IMG/VR virus record: IMGVR_UViG_3300034092_000254
Location: 1 to 49,364 of that record
DNA: 49,364 nt
Source: a virus
Reading direction: 5' to 3' (one strand)
The notes beneath the pieces are model-generated. The model did not search any database. It worked only from the letters and a program-made list of their open reading frames with translations, and had not been told where the DNA came from. A program made the translations under genes and the position numbers. Below, in pieces: positions 14,701 through 24,064 of this stretch; within the stretch, counting starts at the first letter, position 1, and each line of letters starts with the position of its first letter.

Positions 14701-17700
14701 ATGGCATTACCAACAAATTTTTCTAATGCTTATGAAGACGTGTATGACGTTTTTGGTGGGCGGGATGCTACCAACGACTTAGTTATGCAATTTAAAGGTA
14801 TGGGGTTATCTGATAGTGATATTGTTGGCATCTTTGCCCCGTATCGACCAGCCACCGTTCAAGCCCCCGCCGCTCAACCTCCCGCCGCTCAACCTCCCGC
14901 CGCTCAACCTCCCGCCGCTCAACCTCCCGCCGCTCAACCTCCCGCCGCTGTTGAAACTCCCGCCGTTCAAACTCCCGCCGCTGTTGAAATTCCCGCCGCA
15001 AAAACTACTGACATAGTAGACGACTACATTGCGTCTATTCCTGAATCTACTATGACGGTAGAAGATTTGTACACAACCATTCTTGGCCGTCCATCAGATG
15101 CAGGTGGTAAGGCATTCTGGGAAAACGCATTTGGGCCTACTGTAGATGAGTCGGAAAAAGCTGACTTTTTGCAAGCAGCTAAAGCAGAACTCGCCACTAA
15201 AACTAAAGAAGAACAAACAGCGTTGGCTCCTAATCTTGTAGGTACAACACAAACAACTGCGGACACAACCCAAGTTGCAGCAGTTGAGCCTGAAATAGTT
15301 TTAACTCCTGAACAAATAAAAGAAATAGAAGAAGGATTAAAAGATATAGATTTTCTTGGACTTAAGCCAGCGAACCAAGGTTTGGGTGGCCCGCTTTTTA
15401 CAATTGCTCCACCAGAAGTGCAAAATGCGGTTGATTTAAAGAACGGTACATATCTAACTACTACTGGCACAATCGTTAATGCGTCAGGTAACGTGCTTGC
15501 GGATACCGGGTCTGCTGCCACTACCACATTGACCCAACAGATTCTTGGGCAAGGACTAACCGACAAATGGCAGGGTCAAGGGCATGGATCAGCTCAAGCT
15601 AATGCTGCTGACATGGCTAAGATTTTGACCGGTATTGGCATTACAGACATTAAACAGTTTGGTGAGGTTCCTCTTTTAGCGCCCGTTGAAGAAATTGGTA
15701 AAACGTATAACGGAAACCAAGTTGTCAAAATTGACCTTGGCGATGGCGAAATTAGAAATGCGGTATATCAAAGCACTGGTCAATTTGACAGTGATGGCAA
15801 CGGAATCGGTCAATACGTGCCAATACCTAAAGACGCAAAAATTGAAACGCTTTACGGGGTATCTAATGGTGAAAGCTACGATGCCGTTGACACATCAAAA
15901 GTAAAAATAGTAGACGGCAAACCTGTAGTTGATACAGGGCAAAAAACATTTGGTAACAAAGAAACAGGCCAAGCTGTCCCTAATACATACAGTGAACGTC
16001 AAACAGGAAATGCGTTTGGCGGCACGTTTGCAGGTAAAGGTAACACAGGTTATCGAGTTCAATTTGCCCCTGATGGAACGCCAATCTTTTACACCACTGG
16101 TGCATCGTCTAATGATTTAGCAAATCTTATGGCAGACCTTGGCCCAATCGGTCAAATTGGTTTGGCTATTGCTACGGGTGGTTTGTCTATACCTCAACAG
16201 ATTGCGGCTAATTTAGCTGTAAACGTTTTAAGCGGTAAAGACCTTGGTGATTCAATTAAAAGCGCTGCAATTAGTTTTGCTGGCGCTCAAATCCCTGGTA
16301 TGGATTTCATGTCAGATGGCGCTTCGTTTATTAAAGACCTTGGGCTGTCAACAGAACTTACAAACACGCTAACTAACTCTTTCCAAAACGCTGCGGTTTC
16401 TGCTGGCACTGCGCTGCTTAGTGGCCAAGATGTTGGCGAAGCCATGACTAGAGGTTTTGTTACCGGTGGTGTTAACGGTGCTGTTAATTCGCTCTTAGGT
16501 AATATTGAAGGGTTTGGCGACCTAACCGCTAACCAAAAGAAGATGGTTACCAATGCCGTAACAGGCGTGATTTCAGGTAAACCACTGGATCAGATTGTTA
16601 TCAATACCGCTATCTCTGCGGCCAATTCAGCTATTGCCGACGCTAAAGGCACAACTGGAAGCCTAGATACAAACACAGAAGATACGCTAACTAAAGCTGG
16701 GTTAGTAGACGGCAATGCTGCAACAGATGCCGACACTATTACCTCACTCCTTGCCAATAAAGATGTTGTTTCGTCTATTGGTAGCGATGCAGTTACAACC
16801 CCGGACACATTAAACCTCGGCGGTGCGGATGCGCTTGCAAAAACTCTTACAGACGCTAGTACGCTTATTGATACTGAGTTTGGTGACCTAAAAGGCGCAC
16901 AAGATAGAAACGCCGCAAACGACCAACTGCGGGATACGATTAAAACTAGCAGTAGCTTTAATGATGCGTATGCACTGGCACGTAAAGAACTTGGCGCAAA
17001 TAAAACATTTGATTGGTTAAACCCCAAGACAGGTAAAGTAGAAAGCTTTAGCACCGCTACAAAAGAAGAGCGTCCAGATCTAAACATTACCGCAGGAGAT
17101 AAAGCACTTGATGCCTTAAACGCATCTAACTTATCTACAGTAACTGACGCATCCAGTACAGTTGCAGCACAGGGTGATACTGCGGCAAGAAGAGCTGCGG
17201 CAGACAAACTATCTGGTTTGGATAATCAATCTTCTGCGGAAATTAGGCGTTTAACAGCATTAAATAATTCTTTAGTACTAGGTAACGCCCCTAACCAATC
17301 GACGGCGGAAACCGCAAGACTCGCTGCGCAGAACAGAACTGCCAAGTTGTCGGCTGAAGAATCCGACAGTGCTATTACATCGGTATTTAAAAATGTTACC
17401 GGCACGGTATCCGGGGCTTTGGGTGAACAAGCATCTGCTCTTGAAGGGACGCTTAAGGCTAGCGGGGCTATTGGCAAAAACAGCTTACTTGCGGGCATGG
17501 CAAATGGTTTGACTTCCTATGGAGCAAATAACGTTAGTACCAAAGCGCAAGATCAAGAACAAGGGTTTATAACTGAGATTGCTAAAGCTGGTAATACTGG
17601 AAATTTCTGGCCAGATGCTGGCGCTAAATTAAAAGCACTGCCTTCTGCAATTATTAACAACCCAATTGGTTTTGGCTACACCGTAGTTAAAGAAGGTATC

Positions 17701-20541
17701 CAAGAAGTTATTCCAATTTTAACTGGTGCAAGTGCGGCTAAGTGGGGCGGCAAACTAATTGGCTTTGCTGCTAACTCTATTGTTAACGGAATCGAAGCTG
17801 GTGGCGCAGGGTATAACGGCACGGTAGCTAAAGCCGAAAAAGCCGGTATGAGTGAAGAAGCCGCGCATGCCGCTGGCCAAAAAGCATTTGTTGCTACCGC
17901 TACCGTAGCTGCGGTGCTTGGCCCTATTGTTGATGCTCCGTTTATTAAGCGGGCTGCGGGTGACGTAGTTCAAAAGACAACTCTTGGTACAGTAGGTAAA
18001 TCAGCGGCTAAAGAGATGCCGCTAGAATATGTAGAAGAAGGCGGGGCTCAAGGTTTTGAAGACTACTTTGCTACCGGCAAGGTTAACGTAAACAACATTT
18101 TGACTGGCGCAACTGCGGGTATGGCGGTTGCTGGACACACTGTAGCCTCTATCCAATTAGGTGAGATGGCGCTTAGCAAAGTAGAACAAGCGGCTTCTTC
18201 TGAAATACTTAACTCTGTTGCTGGCGATAAAGCGGGCGACTTACAGACTCAAGTTGCAAGCACTCTTGCCAATACCAAAAACTTGTCAGACGCCGGTACG
18301 CAGATTGCAGCTACGATGCAAGACGCAGGCATGAACCCTGCCCAAGCTCAGTCGGTTGCTAATACTGTTGTGGCCGAGGCGGTTGTTCATAACCTTACCA
18401 AAAATGGCAGCGAAGATACTAAGTTTAGCGTTGATAATTTAAATGCGCCTGTTGGTTTTGACACAGACGGCAACGCGGTCACAGTTGGTGACGTGCTTGG
18501 TTCTAGCGTAACAGGTAAAGGTACGGACTTTAAAGTCCAACCAGACGTAGTTATTGGAACTGCAAGTGATGGTAAACCCTTAACAATCGGTGATTTGACT
18601 GGGTTGCAGGCTAAAGAAACCGCTATTACTACAGACGCAAAAGCAACTGCGGCTGCGGTGGATGCCAAATCAGATGTTGTTACTACCTTAGAAACTGCGG
18701 GGCTGTCTGAGACTAAGACCGAAGGTGAGGCTAAAGACGATGTTGTTACTACTTTAGAAACTGCGGGACTAACTGATACTAAAGATGGTACTCTTGAAAG
18801 CGTAATTTCAGATACAACCGCAGCAGATGCTAAAACTAAAGCTGATGCAGATGCCCAAGCCGTTACAGATGCTAAAACTAAAGCTGATGCAGATGCCCAA
18901 GCCGTTACAGATGCTAAAACTAAAGCTGATGCAGATGCCCAAGCCGTTACAGATGCTAAAACTAAAGCTGATGCAGATGCCCAAGCCGTTGCAGATGCTA
19001 AAACTAAAGCCGATGCAGATGCTAAGGCTGCCGCAGATGCCCAAGCTAAGATAGACGCAGATGTTAAGGCTGCCGCAGACGCTCAAGCTAAGATAGACGC
19101 AGATATTAAAGCTGCTGCGGATGCTAAAACTAAAGCCGATGCAGATGCCCAAGCTGCTGCGGATGCTAAAACTAAAGCCGATGCAGATGCCCAAGCTGCT
19201 GCGGATGCTAAAACTAAAGCCGATGCAGATGCCCAAGCTGCTGTGGATGCTAAAACTAAAGCCGATGCAGATGCCCAAGCTGCTACGGATGCTAAAACTA
19301 AAGCCGATGCAGATGCCCAAGCTGCTGTGGATGCTAAAACTAAAGCCGATGCAGATGCTGCTGCTGCAAAAACAAAGGCCGATGCTAAAGCCGCCGCAGA
19401 TGCCCAAGCTAAAGCCGATGCAGATGCTAAGGCTGCCGCAAATGCCCAAGCTAAAGCCGATGCAGATGCTAAGGCTGCCGCAGATGCTAAAACTAAAGCC
19501 GATGCAGATGCTAAGGCCGCAGCGGACGCTCAAGCTAAGATAGACGCAGAAGTTAAAGCCGCCGCAGATGCCCAAGCCAAAGCCGATGCAGATGTTAAAG
19601 CTGCTACGGATGCCCAAACTAAAGCCGATGCAGATACTAAGGCCGCAGCGGACGCCCAAGCTAAGATAGACGCAGAAGTTAAAGCCGCCGCAGATGCCCA
19701 AGCTAAGATAGACGCAGAAGTTAAAGCCGCCGCAGATGCCCAAGCTAAGATAGACGCAGAAGTTAAAGCCGCCGCAGATGCCCAAGCTAAGATAGACGCA
19801 GAAGTTAAAACTGAGCCTGACGTAATTTCTGAGTTAGAGACTGCGGGATTAACTGAAACTAAGCCCGACATAATTTCTGAACTAAAGACTGAGCCTGAAG
19901 TTAAGGAAGAAATTAAAACTGAGCCTGAAGTTAAGGAAGAAGTTAAGACTGAGCCTGAAGTTAAGGAAGAAGTTAAGACTGAGCCTGAAGTAAAGAAAGA
20001 AGTTAAGACTGAGCCTGAAGTAAAGACCGAAACTAAGGTAACTACCGACCTGCCCAATATTAAAGACGCAGAAAAAGTTATTGACGACCTAGATGATGAC
20101 GTAATTGATAAAGTTACAACTCTGCTAGACGACCCAATTATTGATAAAATTATCAGTGACCCAACCAAACAGCCGCCACCTAAGCCGCCTAAGAATCCAA
20201 AGGATCCAAGCAAGCAAACGGGTCTAACTTGGCCTCAAGCTACCGCACTTGCGGGTTCTTTTGGCGTACCTCAATTGGCCAACGTGTTCTACTACGGCAA
20301 AGAATTTGGGGCTAAGAAGCAGAAGGTCGGCAAGTCGGGCAAGTTAGACCAAGAAGAATACAAGGCGCTGAGCGTCACCAAAGCCGGTGCTGAAGGTGAA
20401 AAGATTGAGGAAGAAGCACTTGCCCAGAAGGGCAAAACCGACGAAAATGACATTGAAGAATTGCTTAAAAAGATTGAAGGGTCAAGTGACAACGCTGCGA
20501 CCCCTGAAGAAATTGAACAAATCGTAAGGCAAGGAGCCTAA
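14701..20541 (+). CDS. Very large repetitive internal virion / ejection-type protein
   Basis: A 1946-residue protein. After a short N-terminal helix comes a PAAQP repeat linker (residues about 55-100). A DUF4214-like segment follows (about 119-165: VEDLYTTILGRPSDAGGKAF). There is a long Ala/Gly/Asp-rich region with hydrophobic patches near 480-535 and 980-1150. Next is an about 330-residue coiled coil of 14-residue units (AKTKADADAQAVTD, residues 1376-1703), then TEPEVKEEVK repeats and a compact C-terminal domain. Size, repeats and position suggest an internal protein ejected with DNA. The exact family is not identifiable by eye. The long minus-strand frame at 18808-19785 is a shadow of the repeat. 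Confidence 0.7.
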   Translation: MALPTNFSNAYEDVYDVFGGRDATNDLVMQFKGMGLSDSDIVGIFAPYRPATVQAPAAQPPAAQPPAAQPPAAQPPAAQPPAAVETPAVQTPAAVEIPAAKTTDIVDDYIASIPESTMTVEDLYTTILGRPSDAGGKAFWENAFGPTVDESEKADFLQAAKAELATKTKEEQTALAPNLVGTTQTTADTTQVAAVEPEIVLTPEQIKEIEEGLKDIDFLGLKPANQGLGGPLFTIAPPEVQNAVDLKNGTYLTTTGTIVNASGNVLADTGSAATTTLTQQILGQGLTDKWQGQGHGSAQANAADMAKILTGIGITDIKQFGEVPLLAPVEEIGKTYNGNQVVKIDLGDGEIRNAVYQSTGQFDSDGNGIGQYVPIPKDAKIETLYGVSNGESYDAVDTSKVKIVDGKPVVDTGQKTFGNKETGQAVPNTYSERQTGNAFGGTFAGKGNTGYRVQFAPDGTPIFYTTGASSNDLANLMADLGPIGQIGLAIATGGLSIPQQIAANLAVNVLSGKDLGDSIKSAAISFAGAQIPGMDFMSDGASFIKDLGLSTELTNTLTNSFQNAAVSAGTALLSGQDVGEAMTRGFVTGGVNGAVNSLLGNIEGFGDLTANQKKMVTNAVTGVISGKPLDQIVINTAISAANSAIADAKGTTGSLDTNTEDTLTKAGLVDGNAATDADTITSLLANKDVVSSIGSDAVTTPDTLNLGGADALAKTLTDASTLIDTEFGDLKGAQDRNAANDQLRDTIKTSSSFNDAYALARKELGANKTFDWLNPKTGKVESFSTATKEERPDLNITAGDKALDALNASNLSTVTDASSTVAAQGDTAARRAAADKLSGLDNQSSAEIRRLTALNNSLVLGNAPNQSTAETARLAAQNRTAKLSAEESDSAITSVFKNVTGTVSGALGEQASALEGTLKASGAIGKNSLLAGMANGLTSYGANNVSTKAQDQEQGFITEIAKAGNTGNFWPDAGAKLKALPSAIINNPIGFGYTVVKEGIQEVIPILTGASAAKWGGKLIGFAANSIVNGIEAGGAGYNGTVAKAEKAGMSEEAAHAAGQKAFVATATVAAVLGPIVDAPFIKRAAGDVVQKTTLGTVGKSAAKEMPLEYVEEGGAQGFEDYFATGKVNVNNILTGATAGMAVAGHTVASIQLGEMALSKVEQAASSEILNSVAGDKAGDLQTQVASTLANTKNLSDAGTQIAATMQDAGMNPAQAQSVANTVVAEAVVHNLTKNGSEDTKFSVDNLNAPVGFDTDGNAVTVGDVLGSSVTGKGTDFKVQPDVVIGTASDGKPLTIGDLTGLQAKETAITTDAKATAAAVDAKSDVVTTLETAGLSETKTEGEAKDDVVTTLETAGLTDTKDGTLESVISDTTAADAKTKADADAQAVTDAKTKADADAQAVTDAKTKADADAQAVTDAKTKADADAQAVADAKTKADADAKAAADAQAKIDADVKAAADAQAKIDADIKAAADAKTKADADAQAAADAKTKADADAQAAADAKTKADADAQAAVDAKTKADADAQAATDAKTKADADAQAAVDAKTKADADAAAAKTKADAKAAADAQAKADADAKAAANAQAKADADAKAAADAKTKADADAKAAADAQAKIDAEVKAAADAQAKADADVKAATDAQTKADADTKAAADAQAKIDAEVKAAADAQAKIDAEVKAAADAQAKIDAEVKAAADAQAKIDAEVKTEPDVISELETAGLTETKPDIISELKTEPEVKEEIKTEPEVKEEVKTEPEVKEEVKTEPEVKKEVKTEPEVKTETKVTTDLPNIKDAEKVIDDLDDDVIDKVTTLLDDPIIDKIISDPTKQPPPKPPKNPKDPSKQTGLTWPQATALAGSFGVPQLANVFYYGKEFGAKKQKVGKSGKLDQEEYKALSVTKAGAEGEKIEEEALAQKGKTDENDIEELLKKIEGSSDNAATPEEIEQIVRQGA
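14866..14940 (+). repeat. Five perfect copies of a 15-bp tandem repeat (PAAQP)
   Basis: The unit cccgccgctcaacct is repeated head to tail five times without change and continues as degenerate copies to about 15000. It encodes PAAQP units in the N-terminal linker of the 1946-residue protein. Perfect identity suggests recent expansion by slippage. Confidence 0.9.
18826..19809 (+). repeat. Long tandem repeat, 42-bp units encoding a coiled coil
   Basis: The first copies of a 42-bp unit (gatgctaaaactaaagctga...) start at 18826, 18868, 18910 and 18952 and are nearly identical. Later copies drift or alternate with AKIDAE(V)KAAADAQ variants of the same 14-residue period. The encoded heptad pairs with Ala at core positions predict a long, straight helix. 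Copy number is likely to vary, and assembly errors are possible here. Confidence 0.85.
19891..20040 (+). repeat. Five copies of a 30-bp repeat (EPEVKEEVKT)
   Basis: The unit begins gagcctgaagttaaggaaga and recurs at 19891, 19921, 19951, 19981 and 20011 with few changes. It encodes a Glu/Lys/Pro-rich spacer between the coiled coil and the C-terminal domain of the 1946-residue protein. Confidence 0.9.
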
Positions 20542-20542
20542 T

Positions 20543-21418
20543 ATGGGTGATGAAATTGACTGGAGTGTAGGTGAAACTGGATACGACTCTGGTTCCCAAG
20601 GAGAGCTAGATAACTACCTTCAAAGCGGTGGCTATTATGCAAATGACGCGGTTGCCGACGACGGCACTACCGCCGGTATTAACGCTCAAATTGCAAATCA
20701 AAGCAGTCTATTTAGTAGCTCAGATCTCGCCAAACTGTTTAAAGATTCGCCTCTTTTACAAACCTTGGGTGCTGCTGGCTTAGGCAACTTAGCCGACAAG
20801 ATTTTTGATGTACAAAAAGGCCCCGGTGGTTACAGAGGTGGTATCCCCACTTTAACTGCGTATCGTCAACAATTGCCTATCCCAACTTCAATGATGAATG
20901 CAGCGGGCACTCCAATGTTAGATGCAAAGGGTATACCAATCCCCCGCCGACCCGGTTCTGGTGGCGTTACGTATTTCAGCCCAATGCAGTATCTTAAGCC
21001 CGGCCAAACCCCTACTCAAACTCCAGCAACCCCTGCGTCTACGGGCATTGCAACAGTACCTGCGTCTACGGCTCCCGCTGAATCTGTTGCTGCGCCTACA
21101 GAAGACATGTCCTATCAAAACTTTGCTCGTGGTGGTATTGCCAATTTAGGTGGTTACTCCGATGGTGGCCGCCTGCTCCGTGGCCCCGGTGATGGTGTGT
21201 CTGACAGCATCCCAGCTACTATTGGTAAAAGACAACCCGCTCGGTTAGCCGACGGTGAATTTGTTATTCCAGCACGTATTGTTTCTGAACTGGGCAATGG
21301 CTCAACAGAAGCTGGTGCGCGTAAACTATACGCAATGATGGACAGAATTAAGAAGGCTCGTGGCAAGGCCAAAAACATTGCTGCCGATACCAAATCAGAC
21401 AAGCATTTACCCGCTTAA
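20543..21418 (+). CDS. Virion protein with conserved GPGDGxSDSIPA module
   Basis: A 291-residue protein with a strong Shine-Dalgarno (aaggag at 20531-20536). It contains GYRGGIPTLTAYRQQLP and RRPGSGGVTYFSPMQYLKPG. The C-terminal module has GGYSDGGRLLRGPGDGVSDS, then RQPARLADGEFVIPARIVSE and GNGSTEAGARKLYAMMDRIK. I recognise this C-terminal block from structural proteins of many marine and freshwater phages. Function unknown. It sits between the two giant proteins and is probably part of the internal or ejection complex (inference). Confidence 0.75.
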   Translation: MGDEIDWSVGETGYDSGSQGELDNYLQSGGYYANDAVADDGTTAGINAQIANQSSLFSSSDLAKLFKDSPLLQTLGAAGLGNLADKIFDVQKGPGGYRGGIPTLTAYRQQLPIPTSMMNAAGTPMLDAKGIPIPRRPGSGGVTYFSPMQYLKPGQTPTQTPATPASTGIATVPASTAPAESVAAPTEDMSYQNFARGGIANLGGYSDGGRLLRGPGDGVSDSIPATIGKRQPARLADGEFVIPARIVSELGNGSTEAGARKLYAMMDRIKKARGKAKNIAADTKSDKHLPA

Positions 21419-21427
21419 GGAACGACT

Positions 21428-22363
21428 ATGGCTACCCCCTTAACAAATACAGGAGGCACAGCGGCCTCGGCATTGCCCGCTGCTGGTGGTACTTCAGAAC
21501 AAACTCTGTCTAGTTACATAGGCCCGTATGTAACAAACATGCTTGGCCAAGCTCAAGCTATTGCCAACTCACCTTATCAAACCTATCAAGGCCCAATGAC
21601 GGCTGGTGAGTCTGGCCTGCAAAGCAACGTGTTTAAAGGTTTGGGTAATCTCGCGTTTCCTACTCAATTAGGTCAAAGCTTTAGTTCTACTAGCGCATAT
21701 CAACCGCCAACTATGGGTACTAATGCTTATACCCCCGGCGCTATTGGTACAGGTACAGGTGCGGGTGCAGGTATTGCTGGATTAAACACTGGAACTACTG
21801 GCGCAACAGGTGCTGGTACTCCGGGTATTGCTTCTCAGTACATGAACCCGTACTTGCAGTCCGTGCTTAACCCACAGTTGGAAGAACTACGCAGGCAGTC
21901 ACAGATTAATATGCAGCCCGGCTTAGCTAAGATGACTCAAGCTGGTGGTTATGGCGGCGGTCGTCAAGCCATTATGGAATCTGAAGCTAACCGCAATTTG
22001 TTGCAAGAGCAGAACAAAGCAATCGGCCAAGGGTACGCAAGTGCGTACGACAAGGGTATGGGTCAATTTAATACTGAGATGGGTCAAGCTAAAGATCTTA
22101 CCAATATGATGGCCAATGCGGGTCAAGCACAACGTGGTATTGAGCAAGAAGGTATCACTGCCGACTACAATGAGTTCTTAGCTCAGCGCGACTACCCAAT
22201 GAAGCAAACACAATACTTGCAGTCTATGTTGCAAGGTCTGCCTATCTCTACTGTAACTAATAGCCCATTAGGTAAATCCGGTATGGGTCAGCTAGCCGAG
22301 ATTACTGGTAGTTTGCCTAGCGTTGAGCAGACGCTTAAAGATCTTGGTTTGATTCCTAAATAA
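21428..22363 (+). CDS. Internal virion / ejection-type protein
   Basis: A 311-residue protein. SSYIGPYVTNMLGQAQAIAN, YQTYQGPMTAGESGLQSNVF, YMNPYLQSVLNPQLEELRRQ and QAGGYGGGRQAIMESEANRN form a well-conserved order that I recall from podovirus-like aquatic phages, in proteins just ahead of large internal virion proteins. The central part is Gly/Thr-rich and flexible; the C-terminal half is helical. The role in the ejection complex is inferred from context. It has an SD-like aagga before the ATG. Confidence 0.7.
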   Translation: MATPLTNTGGTAASALPAAGGTSEQTLSSYIGPYVTNMLGQAQAIANSPYQTYQGPMTAGESGLQSNVFKGLGNLAFPTQLGQSFSSTSAYQPPTMGTNAYTPGAIGTGTGAGAGIAGLNTGTTGATGAGTPGIASQYMNPYLQSVLNPQLEELRRQSQINMQPGLAKMTQAGGYGGGRQAIMESEANRNLLQEQNKAIGQGYASAYDKGMGQFNTEMGQAKDLTNMMANAGQAQRGIEQEGITADYNEFLAQRDYPMKQTQYLQSMLQGLPISTVTNSPLGKSGMGQLAEITGSLPSVEQTLKDLGLIPK

Positions 22364-22374
22364 AAGGTGGCAGC

Positions 22375-24063
22375 ATGAACTTAATGGAAGTACAAAGCAG
22401 GCTAAATAAGCTGCCCCCTTTACCCGAGTCAATCCAGTATTTGACGTCAGCGGCTCAAGGTGGTAACCCCCAAGTGCCTCCGTTTATGGCGCTTGCTCGT
22501 ATTAGCGAAATCAATAAAGAGATACAGTCGACGCAACAAGCGCAACCCCCTGCTGAACCTTTAAACGAAAGCCTACCTAAGCAAGCCCTGCAAAGTATGG
22601 GTATTGGTGCATTGCAGCAAGGACAACAGCAACAAGGTATGCAGCAAATGGCTCAGCAAGCTGGAGCCGCGCAACGAGCAGTGCCTCCCGGTATTCCTCA
22701 ACCAGTGCGTCAACAACAGCCTCAACCACAACAGCCAATGCCCCAACAAGCACCTCAAGGTGCGCAACCCGTTCGTATGGCGGCGGGTGGTGGTTTGATG
22801 GGTGTTCCTGTTGACCCGCGCATGTTTGAGTACGGCTCAGGCGGCATTGTTGCTTTCAGTGGTGCAGACGGCGATCAAGAAGTTGAAGAAGATGATGAAG
22901 ATAGCGTGGAGTCAGGCACTCTTAGTAATGCCGCTGAGTATGACGCGGCAGCAGAACTTCGCCGACTCCAACCTCAGTTTGAAGCGCGTATGAAAGCGGG
23001 TGCACGTCCTGTTCGTTCAACCGCAAAAATTGAAGAAGAATTAACTGCAAGAAAAGATTACGGCGTTGATGAAGGCCCAGTTGGTAAAGGCTATTTAGAA
23101 GGTCTCGCCTCATTAAAAGAAGCTAAATTAGCGGATCGCGCGCAACGACAAGCAAACCTCGATAAAAGCAAAGAATTTATAACGCCTAGAGCTCTGCTTG
23201 ATTACAGCGATGCAACTCGTGGTCAAACAGGTATGGGTGGAATTGGTGCATTAGCTCGCAGCCGCATGAACGCTACTGAAAAATTCATGGGCGAAGAAAC
23301 TAACTTGCGCCAAGAAGGTATTAAAGTAGATGAGCTTCTTAACGAAGCGCAGTACAAAGTTCAAGCTTTGCGTCAAGCTCAGAAAAGTGGTGACATTAAA
23401 GCAGAACAAAAACTTGATTCTGATTTGGCTAAGATTGCTAAAGACTTGGACGTGGCTAAGAGCAACCTTGTTGGTAAAGCTCTTTCCGGTAACCTTGGTG
23501 TTATTAAGAGCCAAATTATGGCCGACGCTCAAATTCAATCTGCAAAAGAAAGAGCCAAAAATAAAGGCGCTGGTGGTGCAAAGAAACCCACTGACTTGGG
23601 TACATCTTACGAGATTGAATTAGCTGCTTTGATTGCTGAAGGCGAACCTGACGACGCAAATACACGCAAGCGGGCTATGAATATAGCTCAAGATCGTTTA
23701 AGCAAATCAGCTAGTACAAATCGTGTAGAAGTTAGCAAAGTTGAAAAAGCCAATCAAGAATTCCTTGAAAGATACTACACCCCAGAATATTCAGACCTGC
23801 GCAAGATGCGCAAAAAGAACCCAACTGAATATGCGGCGGGTATTGCTAAACTTAAAAACCAAATTAAAAATGAGTTTGGAATAGCGCCAACTGTAATGTC
23901 TGGAGGTAATGCGCCAGCCCCTGCCGACTCTCCAGCCCCTGCTGCCGCTCCAGCCGTTTCAAGCACGCCGCCTGTAAGTAAGTTAAAAGAAGGTGTTGCA
24001 ACAAAGTTTGGAAACGGGCAAACTTGGACTCTTAAGAACGGTCAACCAGTACAAGTGAAATAA
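22375..24063 (+). CDS. Internal virion-type protein, Gln-rich linker plus helical domain
   Basis: A 562-residue protein. The helical N-terminus (MNLMEVQSRLNKLPPLPESI) is followed by a Gln/Pro-rich disordered linker (about 70-135), then VRMAAGGGLMGVPVDPRMFE with GSGGIVAFSGADGD. An acidic stretch (VEEDDEDSVESG) and a long helical Lys/Ala/Gln-rich region complete the protein. The 'aaGGgl......mf.yG.GGIVaF' block resembles short conserved motifs in neighbouring virion proteins. No enzymatic motif. It is probably packed with the giant protein encoded 1 nt downstream. Confidence 0.65.
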   Translation: MNLMEVQSRLNKLPPLPESIQYLTSAAQGGNPQVPPFMALARISEINKEIQSTQQAQPPAEPLNESLPKQALQSMGIGALQQGQQQQGMQQMAQQAGAAQRAVPPGIPQPVRQQQPQPQQPMPQQAPQGAQPVRMAAGGGLMGVPVDPRMFEYGSGGIVAFSGADGDQEVEEDDEDSVESGTLSNAAEYDAAAELRRLQPQFEARMKAGARPVRSTAKIEEELTARKDYGVDEGPVGKGYLEGLASLKEAKLADRAQRQANLDKSKEFITPRALLDYSDATRGQTGMGGIGALARSRMNATEKFMGEETNLRQEGIKVDELLNEAQYKVQALRQAQKSGDIKAEQKLDSDLAKIAKDLDVAKSNLVGKALSGNLGVIKSQIMADAQIQSAKERAKNKGAGGAKKPTDLGTSYEIELAALIAEGEPDDANTRKRAMNIAQDRLSKSASTNRVEVSKVEKANQEFLERYYTPEYSDLRKMRKKNPTEYAAGIAKLKNQIKNEFGIAPTVMSGGNAPAPADSPAPAAAPAVSSTPPVSKLKEGVATKFGNGQTWTLKNGQPVQVK

Positions 24064-24064
24064 T

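Noticed and set aside
18808-19785. 325-residue minus-strand frame rich in Cys, Gly, Phe and Ile
   Set aside because: It is the reverse complement of the 42-bp tandem repeat in the 1946-residue gene and has no start context or family resemblance.
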